64,000 nt of DNA from Ciborinia camelliae (taxonomy: Eukaryota; Ascomycota; Leotiomycetes; Helotiales; Sclerotiniaceae), in the NCBI GenBank assembly GCA_025890175.1, contig JANPYM010000006.1, positions 2,182,565-2,246,564 of the forward strand, written 5' to 3'. The notes under the pieces are model-generated. The model had not been told where the DNA came from, made no database searches, and saw only the letters and a program-made list of their open reading frames with translations. The position numbers and the translations under genes were made by a program. Shown here in pieces: positions 58,980 to 64,000 of the stretch; the first letter of the stretch is position 1; each line of letters opens with the position of its first letter.

Positions 58980-60082
58980 TCAGGTACCCTCATCCATCGC
59001 ATCTCCATCCCCTGGTGGCGCAGCGTGACTTTCAACCATTCCCACGACCATTTCTAAATCCTCCACCTCACCATTCCCAAGTTTTCTCCCCTCACCCTGC
59101 CATTCTCCATCTCTCACTTCACCTTGTGAGCCTAGCTCCAAGCCCCTCACATTTTCTAGATGTCGTCTTGTCTCTTTCTCAATAAACTCCAATCTCTCCC
59201 TTCTCCAACTCTTCTCTTGTTCCCCCACCATTCCATTCATGCCGTCTCCTTCCGACAACTCCTTCAACCTGGGCCCTAGATTTTCCAGTAATTGTTTTAG
59301 CGCAGGTAATTGCGTCAACGCAAACTCGGTCGTTGTCGCAATGGGGTGCTTTCCATCCTTCGTCAAATTTCCTTTCTTCTGCAAAAATCCAAGTGAGGGT
59401 TGTGCATCGTCTTCTGCGTCAACTTCCATCTCGGCACCGTCCTCGGCCTTAACAATTTTCTTCGCCGGACTTGGAGCGGGGGATATAACTCCTTTCAATG
59501 CTGCGATAGTTTTCTCATTCCTCTCCTTCTCTGCCCTTAAAACCGCATTCAACTTCATTGTTTCCCTCAACCTCTTCCTCTGCAATGTAACACTTTCCGA
59601 CGTCGGCGCCCCATTCGTACCCGCCCCATTCTCCTCCACAGCCCTAAAATCCAGCCCTTCGTAGTGACTCAACCTAATCCAATCCCTAACATCCGCCGGC
59701 ACCGCGAAGACATTTCTCAGCAAATAAATTTCCATCTTATCAAAGTTCTTATCAATCTTCGCATTGAGTAGTGTCTCCAGCTTATAGACTCCATATTCGA
59801 TTTCGTGTTGACATTGCGTGGCAATATCTTCGGTGGAGAGGGTAGAAGTGGGTGTGAAGCCAATTGAGGCGGGGGGAGCGGCAAGAAGACCCTTTTCGAG
59901 CGCATCGATGGCACGGAATGCGAGAAGATTGATACTATTTATTATGTCATCGATGACGGCCTGCAAAGATGTTAGAGAGGCACCGTTAGAAATGCACAGT
60001 ATTGATATGATCATATCCCAATACTTACAATTGGTCTGTATGTGAGGTGCTCTGTGAGGAGTGCAGTGTCTGCGGCACTCAT
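58980..60082 (-). CDS. mtw1: Kinetochore protein Mis12/Mtw1 (MIND complex)
   Basis: Two exons (60082-60029, 59960-58980) give 344 aa. The N-terminal region (TEHLTYRPIAVIDDIINSIN) is the conserved Mis12 start, followed by a helical coiled region with IEYGVYKLETLLNAKIDKNF, also typical. Residues about 160-215 carry a basic/acidic linker (SPAPSPAKKIVKAEDGAEME). The C-terminal part is charged coiled coil with an Asp/Glu-rich end. Mis12/Mtw1 is a core subunit of the MIND complex that links centromeric chromatin (CENP-C) to the Ndc80 microtubule coupler. Intron position inside the first conserved block supports the start at 60082. Confidence 0.92.
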
Positions 60083-60764
60083 AGTTGCGGTGGTTTTTGA
60101 TATTAGTTTGCGCCTATGAGAAAAAGGTAACAACAATTGCGTCAAATATATTGTTGTGCCACGAAGGATAAGAAAACTTGAGCTATTTTAAGACAGATAG
60201 GCAAATAAAACAAGATTATAAGTACGAAAGGGAAGAGAAGTTGTAGTTCTTGGAAAAATCTTGTTGTATTAAAGACTGTCAGTGGAAAGTTGACGGAGAA
60301 ATGCGGGGGACGACGCGTTTGACAGGGCTCACTACTAGCGCGATGTATTGACACGTGATTGATCAGTTGCGAGACTCTTGATAACTCCCGGTGAGCTTTT
60401 AGGTAGATGCAATATTAATTGGACAAAAATATTGATGAGAATGAGATACGTATAAAAGTGTTTTATATTGTTATTTTTCCTACTTTTATTATTTTGATAC
60501 TTTTCTATACAGGACGTACTTTAGCCAGTCAGAGCAGAGCTCCACTAAATGGTATATATCATATCTACTTAGGTACTTGTAGGTAACGTTCAAGTTAACC
60601 CCTTCATCATGGTGTATAGGATTGGATTCAAATTTCAGGCATGAAACCATTCGAATCAGTTTGCTCAAGAGTCAAGAGTCAAGAGTCAAGCCTCAATATC
60701 ATATATATTCCATGAAGATTCACAGCCTCAAAACCTCAGGGTCAGACTCATACATTCATTCAAA

Positions 60765-60815
60765 TTTCATACATACATATATACATACATATATACATAA
60801 CATATATATATGCCT
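60765..60815. repeat. ATACATATA low-complexity tract
   Basis: Overlapping CATA and ATAT units over about 50 bases, intergenic. A short plus-strand ORF through it encodes Thr/Tyr/Ile repeats and is spurious. Confidence 0.8.
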
Positions 60816-61655
60816 ACATACCTAGTATTAATGCTGATATAATTTCATCCGAGACCTTCATCCAAGACAACCCCATCTTGTACGGGCACGGGACCATTAT
60901 CAAAAAAGATCCTCCCGCTGTACAAATCACGAATCACGATCTACAAATTACAAAGTTTGTATTATTGAAATTAAGCATTATTATCGATAATGATAGGGAT
61001 GTAAATACAAGGTATACTACAAGGTATGTTACTAGGTATATTACTCGAGTAGCTAGAGCCTAGAATATATACGGCTCAAATAGAGGGAGGGAGAGAGGGA
61101 GAGAGAGAGGTATAAATATATATATATATACCCGGGTAGGTATATGTGTGTATATATCATGTCAAATTATAACTCCACTTGATACTCAGTCAGGCAATTG
61201 GTAGACATTATTCCGACTCCTGATTCCTGACTCGATAGTTTAGTTTTTTTAATCTATTCTTCTCAGGTACTTTCGGGGATATATCTAAATTTGCTTGGAA
61301 ATTCTGGACGGCCCGAGATTGTAAGAGGATTCCGCCAATAAAACTTTTACCATTTTATTAATTTCCATGACTTCGGGATAACTCCGTATGTGACACGGCA
61401 TTGTTCTTCTACAGTAGTGGTTAGTATAGATAGTACATACGGTATATGATGCCCGTAACCCTACCTCCTAGGTAGATGGATAGGTACTAGGTAGGTAGGT
61501 ACTAGGTACGCAGATGGAGAGTCGAGACTCGAGAGACGGGATAGATAAATGAATTAGCTAGGTAGGTAGAAACGGAGCACCGTGTAGTAATCGTATATAT
61601 ATGAAAAATGGTGGTGAACCGTGAATCGTGAATCGTGATAAGCTTTTTGTTACAT

Positions 61656-61831
61656 CTATGAGGCTATGAGGCTATGAGGCTATGAGGCTATGAGGCTATG
61701 AGGCTATGAGGCTATGAGGCTATGAGGCTATGAGGCTATGAGGCTATGAGGCTATGAGGCTATGAGGCTATGAGGCTATGAGGCTATGAGGCTATGAGGC
61801 TATGAGGCTATGAGGCTATGAGGCTATGAGG
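61656..61831. repeat. (CTATGAGG)22 perfect minisatellite
   Basis: Twenty-two uninterrupted, identical 8-base units (176 bases), with a partial unit to 61837. No sequence variation between copies was seen, indicating recent expansion or homogenisation. Sits about 980 bases upstream of the rhodopsin-type gene, in intergenic DNA. Stop codons in some frames argue against coding use. Confidence 0.97.
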
Positions 61832-62814
61832 CTATGACTCTGTCTATGACTACCTGGTACCTAGTAACTCGTAGAGGGTAGTCTAAGTCTACTCGACCCA
61901 CTACTCATTTTATCAATATCCATCCTAGAACTGAGACGAGCCTTCATCTTCATAAACACTACGGACTCCGGAGTACATTATCATAACCCATTTTTTCCCT
62001 TTATAATAGGAAGGGTTAGCCATGTCGTTAACAGAAGGTTGTTCCCTATATAACCTTCTTCTATTAGATACTGGCATTGTATTTTGATGCTATTCACGGT
62101 TCAAACTTCCACTATTATTCGGGATCGAGTGTTGCTCATCGTTTTATCATCGTATATCATCGTATGATTTGTCATCCGTGGTACATTTTAATTTACATCC
62201 GACGAAACCTGGTGAACTCAACCTTATGGTGTTGCTATAAGTGGTAAAGTAATGAGGGGCTCTAATCTATTTAAGCGAGCTTTCTGGCTCATAAGACACG
62301 TTTTTCATATCAGTACCGACTGCCCAGACTACCTAGTAAATCCAGATTCGATTTCAATACTAACATCCGCCCGCGAAAGAAGAGAGAGATGGGAGATGGG
62401 ATCTTCTGAAATTCTGAATGCGCGGACAGAGTTCCGTTTTCTAGCCTGCAATCAATATCACAGTTTCATCGACCAAATTTAGAGAAACCTTGCTGGGTGG
62501 ATGTTGGGAAAGCCATTGGTTTTGCACATGATAAGCTTCGTCTTTCTTGCTCTCCCCAGAACTGCCCACTCGTACGTACAAAGGTGCCTAGGTATCCGTA
62601 TGCTGTGAGCAAAAAATTCTCCGGTTGATATGGAACCGTGCCTATCTGTTCCCATTATTGTTGTATTTCTAGAAAACTTGCATCTGCATCGTGCAATCTT
62701 CATAGCCCTACGGAATCTGAACAACATCTTGAATTGATAAACGCGTGGGATCTTGCGCATCATTTTTCATCTCTTCCTATTGCTTCGGATGACGATGAAA
62801 ACGTTGCTAGAACT

Positions 62815-64000
62815 ATGAGTTCTTCCCGCGCAGTCTATCATTTTGTATCCCCCGAGAAAGAGGTCAATGCCGGCCTCTGGACCCTTTTCGCAGGCTCTGC
62901 TATATGTCTTGGCCTTCGACTTTGGTGCAAGTTAAGACGTCAGGGTCTCTGGTGGGATGATTATATCCTCATACTATCTTTGGTGAATACACATATCTGA
63001 TATCTTGAGTCACGAAACTCGTCCAGCTAACCGTCATGTATTAATTAGCTGGTTCTTCTAGCCACTGATATTGTCATTTCATACGAATTTGCGACCGGAT
63101 ATGTCCAAAAGAACTGGCCGGATCGTATGTTGATTCTCGTGTCGATATCATCTTGTCTTACTACCGCCGGCCAGGCGTGGAGCAAATCCGCATTTGCGGT
63201 AACCCTTCTCAGGATGACCAACGCCTGGCAAAAGTCCATTTGCATCATCACTCTCATCGTCCTTAACGTCTTCTTAGTTCTCAAAGTTTTTGTGAATTGG
63301 TCTAGGTATTGCGGCAAAGTCGGCTATCAGAACGATTGGAGGATGCCCGGTTTTTGTTTGGATTATCAAGCAGTAGATGACATTAAAGTTGGGGGGAATG
63401 GTGGGTGCAGAGATTGATATGATAAGCTTGTCGATCACTAACTTTTCTCATCTAGTCTTCAATATTGTGGCTGACTTTGTACTGGCGCTGTTTCCATGGA
63501 TGGTCACATGGAAACTGAGGATATCCTTGAACGAGAAGATTGTTCTTTGTATGACGATGAGTCTTGGAGTTGTGGTTGCCATCATCTCAGCTGTAAGAAC
63601 TGCCTGGATGAAAAACCCAGCTGTTGATGCCTACAATGAGCATTATTTTTGTGAGTCTTTCTGCAGTGATACCATCTTTAACCCTTCTTCTCTCTCTATA
63701 TTCGTACCATCTCTATGCCCTTCCCATACTCATATCATATCATTCCCGTCCTAACAAAAGTCTTCCCCCAGGGCGCCAAGGAATGTCAATGATCTGGTAC
63801 TCGGCCGAAGTAGCTGGGACAATAATCGTGCAATCCATACCGCTAATGCGACCACTTGTAAACGACATGCATACATCACTAGCATCCAAAAAACTATGTT
63901 CTGGCGCCGACATCACCAGAAGAAAAAGTTATGGCACGGGGAAAAGTACGCGGAGAAGAACCCTTACCCTAATACTCCAGGGTTGCGATGTTAAGGATGA
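62815..64000 (+). CDS. Rhodopsin-type/Pth11-like integral membrane protein, 3' partial
   Basis: Exons 62815-62982, 63049-63400, 63456-63650 and 63772-64000 read in one frame to the window edge. The first helices include LWTLFAGSAICLGLRLWCKL followed by the family hallmark WWDDYILILSL. Later segments are ISSCLTTAGQAWSKSAFAVTL, then IITLIVLNVFLVLKVF, then NIVADFVLALFPW, then IVLCMTMSLGVVVAIISAVRT and a final helix in the last exon (EVAGTIIVQSIPLMRP). Seven transmembrane helices fit the fungal rhodopsin-domain (Pth11-related) family, whose members are putative receptors or appear as accessory genes in metabolite clusters. Ligand and role are unknown. The end of the gene, probably a charged cytoplasmic tail, lies beyond 64000. 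An in-frame upstream ATG at 62638 exists, but 62815 better fits family N-termini. Confidence 0.85.

Larger units (their letters stand above)
60083..62814. other. Repeat-rich intergenic region of about 2.7 kb
   Basis: Between MIS12 and the edge gene. Contains GTCAAGA copies (about 60669-60690), ATACATATA runs (60765-60815), TA and GA dinucleotide stretches (61082-61135), ACCTAGGT-type motifs (61461-61510, 61556-61568) and the perfect 8-bp array. No ORF with protein features, and no transposon ORF or terminal repeats seen. Confidence 0.55.

Noticed and set aside
59239..59664. 141-codon plus-strand ORF inside MIS12
   Set aside because: Antisense of a strongly supported kinetochore gene; Ser/Phe/Ala-rich composition is that of the complement strand.
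61656..61837. Possible CRISPR array
   Set aside because: Contiguous 8-base units with no spacers, in a eukaryotic context; it is a minisatellite.
1..64000. tRNA, 5S rRNA or snRNA genes
   Set aside because: I looked for the tRNA B-box consensus and 5S-like starts on both strands and found none, but reading by eye is weak for RNA genes; a covariance-model search would settle it.

Overview
The window looks like nuclear chromosomal DNA of a filamentous ascomycete. Genes are monocistronic, on both strands, and interrupted by short GT-AG introns (mostly 42-200 bases, several with a CTAAC-type branch site). The products are typical of Pezizomycotina: TBC1D5-like RabGAP, PAS kinase, Mss51, Rse1, Mis12/Mtw1, Hos4 and a Pth11/rhodopsin-type membrane protein. 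Intergenic DNA is long, AT-rich and studded with a palindromic ACCTACCTAGGTAGGT-type motif. From memory this texture suggests Leotiomycetes (Helotiales), but this is an inference and the genus cannot be fixed here.

Layout. 0.7-6.3 kb: a RabGAP (-), divergent from a WGDF/FGDF-motif protein (+), and a small Cys-rich ORF (-). 8.2-12.2 kb: PAS-domain kinase (-). 12.2-16.4 kb: gene-free, repeat-rich DNA. 16.4-22 kb: F-box/LRR protein with a C-terminal CaaX box (+), convergent with a mitochondrial PPR protein (-). 22.4-25.7 kb: two histidine phosphatases of different branches, convergent. 26.1-32.1 kb: Mss51 (-), divergent from the splicing factor Rse1 (+). 33-35.5 kb: PXA-domain membrane protein (+) with one unusually long intron. 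36.8-38.7 kb: CENP-B-type DNA-binding protein (-), followed by about 6 kb of gene-free DNA. 44.9-48.6 kb: the GTPase Rbg1/DRG1 (-), polyprenal reductase Dfg10 (+) and an ALKBH6-type dioxygenase (-). 50.6-57.2 kb: Hos4-like ankyrin protein (+) and a RING-like/LysM/UBA-like protein (+). 59-60.1 kb: Mis12 (-). 60.1-62.8 kb: repeat-rich DNA with a perfect 22-copy 8-bp array. 62.8 kb to the end: a rhodopsin-type membrane protein (+), cut by the window edge.

Most genes are housekeeping and do not form a pathway. Some share an organelle or process: Mss51 and the PPR protein in mitochondrial gene expression, Hos4 and the CENP-B protein in the nucleus, TBC1D5-like and PXA proteins in endosomal traffic, Dfg10 in the dolichol pathway. 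I found no rRNA, tRNA, transposon ORF, secondary-metabolite core gene, CRISPR array or viral gene. Intron boundaries were placed by hand from splice consensus and family reading frame. Total coding lengths came out in frame for every spliced gene with a visible stop codon.
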